Shown here: positions 1-7,663 of the stretch, in pieces
Layout of the letters: each line of letters starts with the position of its first letter
How positions within the stretch are numbered: the first letter of the stretch is position 1
Assembly: GCA_964614095.1 (NCBI GenBank)
Contig: CAZTJO010000040.1
Span: forward strand, 1-14,487
Direction: 5' to 3'
DNA from: CAZWKX01 sp964614095
Lineage (GTDB): Bacteria > Actinomycetota > Acidimicrobiia > Spongiisociales > UBA11373
Length of the DNA stretch: 14,487 nucleotides
The notes under the pieces: model-generated
Told to the model about the DNA's origin: nothing
Databases searched by the model: none
The model's input: only the letters and a program-made list of their open reading frames with translations
Made by a program: the position numbers and the translations under genes

Positions 1-552
1 TTGAATATTGGGAATTTAACTGAATTGAAGGGCCAGTCTTTATTGCTGGAAGCTGTTAATATATTAAATTTAAGTAATATGGAGTTTAAGGTTTTTATAG
101 TTGGTGACATCTATCACCGGAGTGAATTAGCTTATAAGAACAGGCTTAAAAATTATATTTCTTACAATAACCTGAGTAAAAAGGTTGTTATGCTTGGATA
201 CCAGGAGGATGTTAAGAGTTTAATAAATGGAGCAGATGTTTTGGTACACTGCCCCATAAAGGAAGACGCTTTCCCCAGGGTAATTCTCGAGGCTTTTTGT
301 TTTAGAAAAATTGTCCTGGCAACAGAGATTGGAGGTATACCGGAGATGATAGAAGATGACTACAACGGGTTTTTATGTAAGATTAATGCAGAAGACTTGG
401 CCGGAAGAATTTTATATATATATAATAATAAAGCTAAACTCGATTTTATTGGGAGAAATGCAGTAAAAGCGGTAAGAGAAGATTTCAGTTTAAAAAAACA
501 GGTAATGGAGACAGAGAAATTATATAAAGAATTATTAAATATCAATTATTAA
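1..552 (+). CDS. Glycosyltransferase, GT4-like GT-B, C-terminal part (5' truncated by window)
   Basis: This is the C-terminal nucleotide-sugar-binding half of a GT-B glycosyltransferase. The frame is open at the left edge, so the TTG at base 1 is not taken as the start; about half of a typical 350-380-residue protein is missing. The visible 183 residues begin with the usual interdomain sequence (GNLTELKGQ, residues 4-12). They continue through a Rossmann-like strand (VFIVGD, 31-36) to the GT4 donor-binding signature EDAFPRVILEA (88-98), where the E-x7-E pattern contacts the nucleotide sugar in this family. The following IGGIPEMIEDDYNGFL segment is also typical. The protein should transfer a sugar from a nucleotide donor to a lipid-linked glycan at the cytoplasmic membrane face. 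Donor and acceptor cannot be told. It ends 43 bp before the next glycosyltransferase on the same strand. Confidence 0.9.
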   Translation: MNIGNLTELKGQSLLLEAVNILNLSNMEFKVFIVGDIYHRSELAYKNRLKNYISYNNLSKKVVMLGYQEDVKSLINGADVLVHCPIKEDAFPRVILEAFCFRKIVLATEIGGIPEMIEDDYNGFLCKINAEDLAGRILYIYNNKAKLDFIGRNAVKAVREDFSLKKQVMETEKLYKELLNINY

Positions 553-584
553 CTTGCAGAGATTTTTTGAATTATTATATAAAT

Positions 585-590
585 AAGGAA
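585..590 (+). promoter_or_regulatory. Ribosome binding site AAGGAA
   Basis: AAGGAA lies 5 nt before the ATG at 596. It is one of the few clear Shine-Dalgarno sites in the window and fixes the start of the GT2 gene. Confidence 0.7.
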
Positions 591-595
591 TACCT

Positions 596-1480
596 ATGCA
601 AAAAATTGGAATTGTGGTCATAAATTATTATTCTGAAGATTTAATTTCAAGATTTATCAAGGGTCTATCGGACCAAGTTTATAAAAATTGGATTCTGGTA
701 ATTGTTAATAACAGCCCAGATGATTCTTCTATTAAAAAAGTAATTGAATCTTCTGGAAGTGAGAAAATATTACTGTTGAATATAAATAAAAATGTCGGGT
801 ATTCAAAAGCCAATAATTCCGGGTATTGTTACCTGCTTGAGCAAAATAAGATCAGCAGCAACGATATAGTCTTTTTTAGTAATGAGGATATTGTTATCAA
901 AGATAAAGATTTTTTAGGTAAATCTATGGAGCTACTTAAAAAACTGAAATGTGGATTCTTGGGACCTAAAATTATAAATAATGACGGATCATTTATGTTA
1001 CCGCATTTAAAAGATACAAGTTTTTTAGAATGTATGTTTCATATCGGAAATAACGGAAGAGTCGATAGGGTTTTTGCTATTAATAAAAATTTGAAGAATA
1101 TAGCAAAACCTAAGAAGGTATTTCTTTTAAATGGTTCTTGTTTTTTTTGCAGGGCAAGTGATTTTAACAAAGCAGGGATGTTTGATATACATGCTTTTAT
1201 ATATTATGCAGAGGAGTTAATTTATAGGAAGGTTAATGACTGCGGGATCAATGTTTTTTATTGTCCTGAGATTAAAGTTTTCCATGATCATTCGGGATCG
1301 GTCAAAAAAATTTTAGGGGTAATAAAGAAAAAAAGGTCCGTTTACCAGAGTGAGCTTTATTTTTTAACAAAAATACTTAAAATAAATAAATTTTTATTAT
1401 TTATATTTAAAATAGAGAGGAATATAGAATTTCTATTAGTTAAATTTATGTCAGCTTTGAGATTTGCTAAAAAGAGTTAA
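596..1480 (+). CDS. Glycosyltransferase family 2 (rhamnosyltransferase-like)
   Basis: This 294-residue inverting GT-A glycosyltransferase probably adds one sugar to the growing repeat unit. The N-terminal strand IGIVVINYYSED (4-15) and VIVNNSPDD (35-43) form the nucleotide-binding start of the fold. NVGYSKANNSG (66-76) is the family's N-x-G-[FY]-x-x-[AG]-N motif. SNEDIVI (95-101) sits at the usual metal-binding N-P-D/D-x-D position, with Glu97-Asp98. FLLNGSCFF (176-184) and FDIHAFIYYAEEL (196-208) match the acceptor-side 'FDe.ff.Y.EE' block with Glu206/Glu207. A His-rich HDHSGS follows at 230-235. The C-terminal 50 residues are hydrophobic and basic, suggesting membrane association. The start is set by AAGGAA 5 nt upstream. 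An 8-T run encodes part of CFFC (182-185). The donor sugar is unknown; the rhamnosyltransferase resemblance is general. Confidence 0.9.
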   Translation: MQKIGIVVINYYSEDLISRFIKGLSDQVYKNWILVIVNNSPDDSSIKKVIESSGSEKILLLNINKNVGYSKANNSGYCYLLEQNKISSNDIVFFSNEDIVIKDKDFLGKSMELLKKLKCGFLGPKIINNDGSFMLPHLKDTSFLECMFHIGNNGRVDRVFAINKNLKNIAKPKKVFLLNGSCFFCRASDFNKAGMFDIHAFIYYAEELIYRKVNDCGINVFYCPEIKVFHDHSGSVKKILGVIKKKRSVYQSELYFLTKILKINKFLLFIFKIERNIEFLLVKFMSALRFAKKS

Positions 1481-1534
1481 TAGTCTGGTGCTGGGTAAAT
1501 AATTTTAAAATCGATTGTATTTATATTTGTACGT

Positions 1535-1540
1535 TATAAT
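1535..1540 (+). promoter_or_regulatory. Candidate -10 box TATAAT next to the polymerase start
   Basis: A perfect TATAAT ends 5 nt before the ATG at 1546. A TTGTAT at 1515-1520 is only 14 nt upstream, too close for a standard -35. If used, transcription would begin at or within a base or two of the ATG (leaderless), or would serve the in-frame ATG at 1579. In such AT-rich DNA a chance match is quite possible. Confidence 0.3.
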
Positions 1541-1545
1541 AAGGC

Positions 1546-2862
1546 ATGAGAGCTTTTATTTTAAATAAAAGTAAAATAATGAATCTGGGTGCAGGAAAGG
1601 TAATTTATGTATTAATAGCCTTACTGCCATTATTTCTATTAATGAATAAATTTCCATATCTTTCAATAGCAGCTTTTCTATTATTACTTGTTTCAAGTAT
1701 TATTTACTTTTTAAAAGATAAAATCATCACAGGGTACCATTACAGGATAAATATTTTACTGCTTATTATTTACCTATATTTTATATTAAGTTATTTTTTA
1801 TCCGACCAGACTTTGGAAAATTTATTTTCATATGGTTTTCTACGATTTGATGGAAGCTTTTTCTTCTGTTATCTGCCTTTTTTTATATTTGCTGTTCCGT
1901 TTTTGAGCTATAAAAAGACCCTGAGCATTTATTTATGGTTTTTGTTTGTTATATTTATATTTTTTTCAGTTGTAGGTTTTTTTGAATATTCGAACAACAG
2001 CCATTTTCTAACTGTAAAAATAGCTAAAGTAGAAGTAGGCCTGGAGTATGTAGCATTAAATAGTTCACATAATGCCACGGGTTCGGTAATTGCGATTGCC
2101 AGTATTTTTTCACTAGCGTTTTTTTTAGAATCAAATAAAAAGGAAAAAATATCTTATGCAGGAATATTAACCCTGTTACTTATTGCACTTATGATAACTA
2201 AAAGTAGAGGAAGCTTGATCGCATTTGTTGTGGCTATATTTTTTATGATTTGGATAAACAGCAGATCATTTATAAAATTTATTCGTAACTTTTTTATATT
2301 AATTGCATTATCAGCCCCTTTTATATTTGTAACAGGGGCTTACAGGAGAATTGCACAAATAATCAATTTCTATGATGAAAATATATTAACCAGGTTTGAT
2401 CTGTGGGATAAAGCTATTTATTTATTTAAACAAAGCCCTATTATTGGTGTTGGTTTTGGAAGATATAATGATATGGTTTGGGAGAATTATGATATGATTG
2501 ATTTATCAGGATATCCAAGAATATTTGCATTATATAAAACACCAGGTTTTGTGTTCAATACTTCTAATGCCCATAACTCGTACCTTCATTTTATGGCTGA
2601 AACAGGAGTAATCGGGCTTATACTTATAATATCTTTCTGGATTTTTTGCTTCATAATTATTTTTAAGTCTTACAGATCAACAAAAGATGTGTTTTCAAAG
2701 AAAATATATTTATCTGTAATAGGTAGTATTATAGCATTATTTATCTTATCCTTGACTGAAAACTATATGTCTGCACCCGGAGTTATGATGTGTATTTCTA
2801 CAGTTACTTCACTGGCTATAGGCCTAAATTGGGAAGAGAAAAGGATTAATAAACTGTTATGA
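1546..2862 (+). CDS. O-antigen polymerase/ligase family membrane protein (Wzy/WaaL-like)
   Basis: This 438-residue protein has about 11-12 hydrophobic segments (near 18-34, 37-56, 70-86, 103-121, 125-146, 177-195, 203-219, 222-236, 246-263, 352-374, 387-406 and 411-427). It has the large periplasmic loop and motifs of the O-antigen ligase/polymerase superfamily: TKSRGS (218-223), RFDLWDKA (283-290) before an SPIIGVGFG turn (297-305), and AHNSYLHFMAETGVIGL (342-358). Proteins of this family join undecaprenyl-linked units on the periplasmic side, either polymerising them (Wzy) or ligating them to an acceptor (WaaL). The sequence does not separate the two roles. With a Wzx flippase in the same locus, Wzy is the likelier reading. 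The ATG at 1546 has AAGG only 1 nt upstream, too close to act as a Shine-Dalgarno; ATG 1579 (residue 12) is an alternative. The last bases overlap the next gene by ATGA. Confidence 0.9.
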   Translation: MRAFILNKSKIMNLGAGKVIYVLIALLPLFLLMNKFPYLSIAAFLLLLVSSIIYFLKDKIITGYHYRINILLLIIYLYFILSYFLSDQTLENLFSYGFLRFDGSFFFCYLPFFIFAVPFLSYKKTLSIYLWFLFVIFIFFSVVGFFEYSNNSHFLTVKIAKVEVGLEYVALNSSHNATGSVIAIASIFSLAFFLESNKKEKISYAGILTLLLIALMITKSRGSLIAFVVAIFFMIWINSRSFIKFIRNFFILIALSAPFIFVTGAYRRIAQIINFYDENILTRFDLWDKAIYLFKQSPIIGVGFGRYNDMVWENYDMIDLSGYPRIFALYKTPGFVFNTSNAHNSYLHFMAETGVIGLILIISFWIFCFIIIFKSYRSTKDVFSKKIYLSVIGSIIALFILSLTENYMSAPGVMMCISTVTSLAIGLNWEEKRINKLL

Positions 2863-3968
2863 AGTTATCTATAGGTTCGAATATAATAAAGGGTTCTTGG
2901 GGCGGCGGCAACCGGTTTGCGGTAAGCTTATTTAATTATCTGATAGAGAAGAACTGGGAAGTGACTGCAGATCTAAAAGATAAAGATATTGATATTATAT
3001 TAATGACTGAACCAAGAAGAACCTCACAAACCAGTGCATATAATCAAGTTCAGATATCTAAATATTTGATAAAAAAACCTGATACAATAGTGGTTCATAG
3101 AATAAATGAATGTGATGAAAGGAAAAATACGAGATATTTGAATAAATATCTTGCCAGGGCAAATAAAGTTGCGGATTATACTATATTTATAAGTAATTTT
3201 TTAGAAAATCTTTTTACCGGCAAAGGATTTTTTAATAATAAAAACCATGGTGTTATAAGAAATGGAGCAGACAGGAGTATTTTTAATAGAAACGGGAAAA
3301 AAAAGTGGGATGGTAAATCTTCAGTTAAAGTTGTTACCCATCACTGGGGGGCCAATTATAACAAGGGCTTTGATATCTATAAGAAATTGGACTTGATTGA
3401 CTCTATTGGCGGCAGGAAGATTGAGTTTAGTTATATTGGAAGAGTTCCGGAAAATTTTAAATTTAAAAATTGTAAGGTAATAGCATCTTTAAGAGGAAAT
3501 GAATTATCAGAAGAATTGAAGTCAAATCATTTATATGTTACCGGATCGATTAATGAACCAGCGGGAATGCATCATATCGAGGGAGCTATGTGCGGTCTGC
3601 CGCTGTTATATAGAAATAGCGGTGCACTTCCGGAATATTGCAGGGACTTTGGAGTCATTTTTAACGGATTGGAAGATTTTGAGGAAAAATTTATTGAACT
3701 GATAGAAAATTACGAATATTTTTATAATAGATTAAATAAATACCCTTATGATTCTAATTTTATGTGTCAAAAGTATGAGGAAATATTTTTAAGATTATTA
3801 CAAAAAAGGAAAATATTCAGTCAGGCAAAGAGACGCTTTAAATTTCTGGTAATTTTTATAAAGGAAGTCGGGTTCCTTACCGCAGGTGAAGTTTGGCGAA
3901 AATTTCGAAGTATTCTGAAGAGATGTTCCATACGAAAACTAAAAATAGATCATAATTGTATTTTTTAA
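2859..3968 (+). CDS. GT-B glycosyltransferase (GT4-like), coupled to the polymerase gene
   Basis: This 369-residue GT-B glycosyltransferase starts at an ATG overlapping the previous TGA stop (ATGA), so translation is probably coupled. The N-terminal GSWGGGNRFAVSL (12-24) is the glycine-rich loop of the acceptor domain. IFISNFLENLF (109-119) precedes the linker strand VIRNGADRSIF (132-142), equivalent to the 'I.NGvD...F' of GT4 proteins. The C-terminal domain has EPAGMHHIEGAMCGLPLL (233-250) at the donor-binding E-x7-E position (Glu233 and Glu241, an 8-residue step here). The last 50 residues are basic and partly hydrophobic (AKRRFKFLVIFIKEVGF near 323-339, then KFRSILKR), a probable membrane-surface anchor not present in the related protein at 8842-9825. 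The two share NGAD[KR]SIF and the IFxS block and look like distant paralogs. Sugar specificity is unknown. Confidence 0.87.
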   Translation: MKLSIGSNIIKGSWGGGNRFAVSLFNYLIEKNWEVTADLKDKDIDIILMTEPRRTSQTSAYNQVQISKYLIKKPDTIVVHRINECDERKNTRYLNKYLARANKVADYTIFISNFLENLFTGKGFFNNKNHGVIRNGADRSIFNRNGKKKWDGKSSVKVVTHHWGANYNKGFDIYKKLDLIDSIGGRKIEFSYIGRVPENFKFKNCKVIASLRGNELSEELKSNHLYVTGSINEPAGMHHIEGAMCGLPLLYRNSGALPEYCRDFGVIFNGLEDFEEKFIELIENYEYFYNRLNKYPYDSNFMCQKYEEIFLRLLQKRKIFSQAKRRFKFLVIFIKEVGFLTAGEVWRKFRSILKRCSIRKLKIDHNCIF

Positions 3969-4026
3969 AAATATAGATAATATTAATCTAAGTTAATAAG
4001 TAACAGTTTTAGTTTTTAGATAAGGG

Positions 4027-4032
4027 AAGGAA
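4027..4032 (+). promoter_or_regulatory. Ribosome binding site AAGGAA for the aminotransferase
   Basis: A GGGAAGGAA stretch places AAGGAA 5 nt before the ATG at 4038. This is the strongest Shine-Dalgarno in the window. The 69-bp spacer before it (3969-4037) shows no convincing hairpin. Confidence 0.75.
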
Positions 4033-4037
4033 ATATT

Positions 4038-5156
4038 ATGATATCAGTTTTTGGTTCAAAGGTTGGAGAAGAAGAAATTGCTGAGATTAGAACAAGTATT
4101 GAAAATCAGTGGATCGGTATGGGTCCTAAAACAAGGCTTTTTGAGAGCAGGTTTGCCGAAAGGCTTGGTCTTAAAAGTTTTGTAATGTTAAACAGCGGGT
4201 CCAATAGTTTACATCTGGCATTGAAACTGCTGGATCTTCCCAGTAACTCAGAGGTAGTATTACCCTCTTTTACATGGATATCATGTGCTTCAGCTATAAT
4301 CCAGAGCGGCTGCAAACCTGTATTTTGTGATATTGATCTGGGCACCCAGAATGTGACCCATCAGACTATCGCACCCAGAATAACTAAAAAGACAAAAGCA
4401 ATAATGGTAGTTCACTATGGCGGCAAACCGGTAAAGATGAAAGAAATAATGGCATTTAACATCCCGATAATCGAAGATGCAGCCCATGCTGTGGATTCAA
4501 AAATTGGTAATAAGTATTGCGGGAGTATTGGAGATATTGGAATATATAGTTTCGACGGAGTCAAGAATCTGGCAATTGGTGAGGCAGGCGGTATTACTTC
4601 CGGCAATGAAGAGTATATAGAGAAAGCCAGAAAGCTCAGGTATTGCGGTATAGAAAAATCTGGGTTTGAAGCTTCTGCTACAAAAAATAGATGGTGGGAA
4701 TATAATGTGGTAGATTTTTATATGAAGATGATCCCTGATGATATAAGTGCATCAATAGGCCTGGCCCAGCTTGCAAAATTGGATAAAAATCAGAAATACC
4801 GAAAGTATATATGGGATCTATACCAGAAAGAATTTTCAAGATTATCATGGCTTGATATACCTGAAAATGCAGATAAAGAAGAGCAGCATTCTTATTTTAC
4901 CTATTTAATAAGGTTGAAAAATGATAAAAGAGATGAACTGGCAAAATATTTATATGATAAGGGAATTTACACTACTTTGAGATATCAACCTCTGCATATG
5001 ATTCCAATTTATAATTCGACGGATTTAAAACTGGAAAATTCTGAAATATTAAATGAAGTTGGTTTAAACATTCCGCTGCACCCTAGTTTAAGCGAATCCG
5101 ATATTGAATATATTATAGAAACCATAAAGAAATTTGGTAAGGAATATAAGCTTTAA
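4038..5156 (+). CDS. DegT/DnrJ/EryC1/StrS-type PLP sugar aminotransferase
   Basis: This fold-type I PLP enzyme of 372 residues transfers an amino group, usually from glutamate, to a keto group on a nucleotide-activated sugar. The N-terminal QWIGMGPKTRLFE (24-36) is the family's start block. LNSGSNSLHLAL (51-62) forms the phosphate-binding loop. LPSFTWISCASAI (75-87) is typical, as is IEDAAHA (145-151), whose Asp147 would hold the pyridine nitrogen. The Schiff-base lysine is Lys176 in SFDGVKNLAIGEAGG (171-185). The block between HYGGKPVKM and IPIIEDAAHA is shorter than usual for the family. The length fits an intact enzyme. No dehydratase or ketoreductase accompanies it in the window, so the keto-sugar substrate, and whether UDP-, dTDP- or GDP-linked, is unknown. 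It ends 31 bp from the convergent epimerase gene, with no clear terminator between. Confidence 0.93.
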   Translation: MISVFGSKVGEEEIAEIRTSIENQWIGMGPKTRLFESRFAERLGLKSFVMLNSGSNSLHLALKLLDLPSNSEVVLPSFTWISCASAIIQSGCKPVFCDIDLGTQNVTHQTIAPRITKKTKAIMVVHYGGKPVKMKEIMAFNIPIIEDAAHAVDSKIGNKYCGSIGDIGIYSFDGVKNLAIGEAGGITSGNEEYIEKARKLRYCGIEKSGFEASATKNRWWEYNVVDFYMKMIPDDISASIGLAQLAKLDKNQKYRKYIWDLYQKEFSRLSWLDIPENADKEEQHSYFTYLIRLKNDKRDELAKYLYDKGIYTTLRYQPLHMIPIYNSTDLKLENSEILNEVGLNIPLHPSLSESDIEYIIETIKKFGKEYKL

Positions 5157-5187
5157 AAAGAAATAGTGATTATACTGAATACGGCGG

Positions 5188-6189
5188 TTATTTGTTTGTT
5201 ATTACGAACCAATCTATTAATTCTGAAAGACCTTCTCTGAATTTAACAACAGGTTTATATAATAAATCTTCTTTAATCTTATCAATTGATGCCAGGCTGT
5301 GTCTGATGTCACCTTTTCTGATTTTATCATAGGCTGGTTTTATATCTTTTCTAAAGTATTTTGACAGTAAGACAATGAAATCATTAAGATTTATATTATC
5401 ATTACAAGCAACATTGTAGTAATTGCCGAATGTATTTTTATTATCAGATAAAACAGCTAGAGAATTGGCGTATATTATATTATCTATGTAGGTGAAGTCT
5501 CTGCTCTGATTGCCATCACCATATATTACCGGATTTTTACCTTTGATAATGCTATAAATAAATCTGGGAATAACAGCAGAATATATAGAATTTGGATTTT
5601 GTCTTTTACCAAAGACATTAAAATAACGAAAGGAAATAGTTCTTAGTTTATATAGGCTGTAAAATAACCTGCAATAATATTCAGCAGTTAATTTGGTAAC
5701 TGCATAAATAGATTTAGGATTTGGAGGCATTTCTTCAGTTTTTGGTAATATTTCTGAATCACCGTATATTGAAGATGAAGATGCATATATGAATCTTTTA
5801 ACCTTATTCTCAAGTGATGCTTTTAATAAATTTAGAGTACCGTCAATATTAACTGAATTGGAGTCTATGGGGTTTTCAATTGATCTTTGGACAGAACCCA
5901 GAGCAGCCTGGTGAAGGACGATATCTATATTTTTTGTAGATCTAATGCAGCTGTTGTAGTTTCTTATGTCGTCTTCTATGAACTCAAAGCTGATATTTTT
6001 ATTAGCAGAGGATGCTTCCTTTAAGGCGTCGTCTATATTTTCCCTAGAACCTGTAGACAGGTTATCAAAACCTCTGATATATAAACCTTTTTTTAAAAAA
6101 AACTCTAATAAATTAGATCCGATAAATCCTGCGCATCCGGTAATCAGTATCCTAATATCCTTATTTATTTTGAATCCATCTAAATCCAA
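5188..6189 (-). CDS. tviC: NAD-dependent UDP-GlcNAc(A) 4-epimerase, TviC/WbpP type
   Basis: This 333-residue extended short-chain dehydrogenase/reductase should interconvert gluco and galacto forms of UDP-HexNAc or its uronic acid. The Rossmann loop is TGCAGFIG (17-24) and FDNLSTG (41-47) follows. HQAALGSVQRSIENP (93-107) is the hallmark of WbpP/TviC epimerases. The catalytic set is ASSSSIYG (136-143) and Tyr162/Lys166 in YAVTK. GDGNQSRDFTYIDN (224-237) is the C-terminal substrate-binding block. The start is a TTG: no ATG lies at the N-terminus, a GGAG (6202-6199) sits 9 nt upstream, and an in-frame TAA lies shortly before. The upstream dehydrogenase stop is 2 nt away once the assembly gap is closed, so the two are almost certainly co-translated. 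In the Vi-antigen and Pseudomonas O6 pathways such a pair makes UDP-GalNAcA. Whether the epimerase acts before or after oxidation here is not shown. Confidence 0.92.
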   Translation of the reverse strand: MDLDGFKINKDIRILITGCAGFIGSNLLEFFLKKGLYIRGFDNLSTGSRENIDDALKEASSANKNISFEFIEDDIRNYNSCIRSTKNIDIVLHQAALGSVQRSIENPIDSNSVNIDGTLNLLKASLENKVKRFIYASSSSIYGDSEILPKTEEMPPNPKSIYAVTKLTAEYYCRLFYSLYKLRTISFRYFNVFGKRQNPNSIYSAVIPRFIYSIIKGKNPVIYGDGNQSRDFTYIDNIIYANSLAVLSDNKNTFGNYYNVACNDNINLNDFIVLLSKYFRKDIKPAYDKIRKGDIRHSLASIDKIKEDLLYKPVVKFREGLSELIDWFVITNK

Positions 6190-6191
6190 TA

Positions 6192-7663
6192 TTAAAGTCT
6201 CCAGTACTTAAATCCCTTTTTTTCAACAGTTTTTTTATTAAAAATCCATTTAATGTCAAAAAGAATGGGATTTTTTGATTTCATTCTTGATTTTAAGTCA
6301 TCCAGATCTATTTCTTTAAAACNNNNNNNNNNNNNNNNNNNNNNNNNNNNNNNNNNNNNNNNNNNNNNNNNNNNNNNNNNNNNNNNNNNNNNNNNNNNNN
6401 NNNNNNNNNNNNNNNNNNNNNNGGATTTTTTGATTTCATTCTTGATTTTAAGTCATCCAGATCTATTTCTTTAAAACAATTATGCGCAACGCAAAATACG
6501 AATGCATCTGCATCATTAATTTCATTAAATTCTATAAGCTTAACACCATAAATTTGTTCAACTTCTTCCTTATCTACCCAAGGGTCATATATGCTGACAC
6601 TAATGTTATTTTCTTTGAGATAATTATAGATATCGATCACTCTTGTGTTTCTAAAATCTGCGACGTTTTCTTTAAAAGATAAACCAAATAATACCACTTT
6701 TAAGCTCCCGGCTCTTTTATTATCGGTTAGATTTTTTAATACCTGTTCTCCTATGAATTTGCCCATCATGTCATTTATTTTTCTTCCGGCATTAATAACT
6801 TCAGGATGATAGCCTGTTTCTTTTGCTTTATATGTTAGATAATATGGGTCAATTCCTATACAATGACCGCCAACCAGACCTGGTTTAAAATCCAGAAAAT
6901 TCCACTTGGTCTTTGCAGTTTCAAGAATATCCGAAATATTTAAACCTAATTTTAAAAAAAGTATGGCAAGTTCGTTGATAAGTGCTATATTAATATCCCG
7001 CTGTGTGTTTTCTATTACTTTAGCGGCTTCAGCTATTTTTATGCTTTTAGCTTTGAAAATTCCGGCTTTAATTATTTTACCGTAAACTTTGCTTATTATT
7101 TCCAGAATGTTTTTATCCTGGGCTGAGACAACCTTTACTATATTTTCTAAAGTATGCTCACTATCGCCGGGATTTATTCTTTCGGGAGAGTAACCTACAT
7201 GAAAATCCTTCCTGCAGATTAGTTTTGACTCCTTCTCAAGAATCGGAATACAGATTTCCTCGGTAACACCCGGATATACTGTAGATTCATAGACAATTAT
7301 TGAATCCGGTGACATATTTTGGCCTACCAACCTTGTTGATTCTTTTATAAAAACTAAATCGGGATTTTTATAGACATCTACAGGAGTGGGGACTGCTATT
7401 ATGAAAAAATTGGCCTCTTTTAGGGTATTTATATCATTGGTGATTTTGTAACTTGCATTTGATAGTTTGTATCCGGCAATTTCACTATGATTATTTATAT
7501 TTTTTTTTAAGGACCTTACCTTCTTTTCATTTATATCAAAACCTATTACATCAAAGTGTCTGCTTAATGCTACCAGTAAGGGCAGCCCTATATAACCTAA
7601 TCCGACAATACAGATTTTCTTTTTTTTATTTTCCAATTGGTTATAAAGGTCTTCGATGGCCAT
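6192..7663 (-). CDS. tviB: UDP-N-acetylhexosamine 6-dehydrogenase, TviB/WbpO type (interrupted by assembly gap)
   Basis: This NAD-dependent enzyme oxidises C6 of a UDP-HexNAc to the uronic acid. The NAD fold starts at CIVGLGYIGLP (18-28), followed by VPTPVD (91-96), ESTVYPGVTEE (126-136) and SPERINPGD (159-167). Lys215 and Asn219 lie in AAKVIENTQRDIN. The catalytic Cys268 is in GLVGGHCIGIDPYYLTYKA (262-280), wording typical of the GlcNAc/GalNAc rather than the UDP-glucose branch. GLSFKENVADFRNT (327-340) begins the UDP-binding C-terminal domain. The frame runs into 100 N after residue 413. Merging the two identical 55-bp flanks gives 25 more residues, starting PILFDIKW and ending FKYWRL, then TAA at 6194-6192. 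That makes 438 residues, the usual family length. As deposited, the gap falsely breaks the gene. The ATG at 7663 has no Shine-Dalgarno but a TATAAT 6 nt upstream. Confidence 0.92.
6199..6202 (-). promoter_or_regulatory. GGAG ribosome binding site inside the dehydrogenase 3' end
   Basis: On the minus strand GGAG lies 9 nt before the TTG at 6189 and is part of the codons for the last Trp-Arg of the dehydrogenase. It supports the TTG as the true epimerase start. Confidence 0.6.
6268..6322. repeat. 55-bp direct copy, left flank of the gap (assembly overlap)
   Basis: These 55 bases are identical to 6423-6477. They end exactly at the first N, and the partner copy begins exactly after the last N. 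A perfect overlap of 55 bases at both contig ends fits the k-mer overlap of a de Bruijn assembler; it is not a biological repeat. Confidence 0.92.
6323..6422. other. Assembly gap of 100 N
   Basis: Exactly 100 N, a conventional scaffold spacer of arbitrary length. The identical flanks indicate the true gap is negative: contigs overlap by 55 bp, and removing the N run plus one copy (155 bases) restores an open dehydrogenase frame. Confidence 0.95.
6423..6477. repeat. 55-bp direct copy, right flank of the gap (assembly overlap)
   Basis: This is the second copy of the sequence at 6268-6322, starting at the first base after the N run. It encodes, on the minus strand, the FKEIDLDDLKSRMKSKN segment of the dehydrogenase. 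The left copy would encode the same residues if the contigs were joined. Confidence 0.92.

Noticed and set aside
412..430. TA/ATA microsatellite-like stretch
   Set aside because: It lies in frame inside the first glycosyltransferase, encodes ILYIYNNK and is irregular. It is ordinary AT-rich coding sequence.
1141..1148. T8 and similar homopolymer runs (also near 2119-2126, 7500-7508, 10411-10418) as phase-variation switches
   Set aside because: Runs of 8-9 A/T are expected in DNA this AT-rich. All affected frames are intact, and no G/C tract or longer repeat is present.
5157..5187. Bidirectional terminator between the convergent aminotransferase and epimerase genes
   Set aside because: Only a 4-bp AATA/TATT pairing is visible around CGGCGG, with no stable stem or T-tract.
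6253..6474. Frames running through the N block, including a dehydrogenase C-terminus ending at 6308
   Set aside because: These are artefacts of the arbitrary 100-N spacer. The merged flanks give the plausible C-terminus instead.
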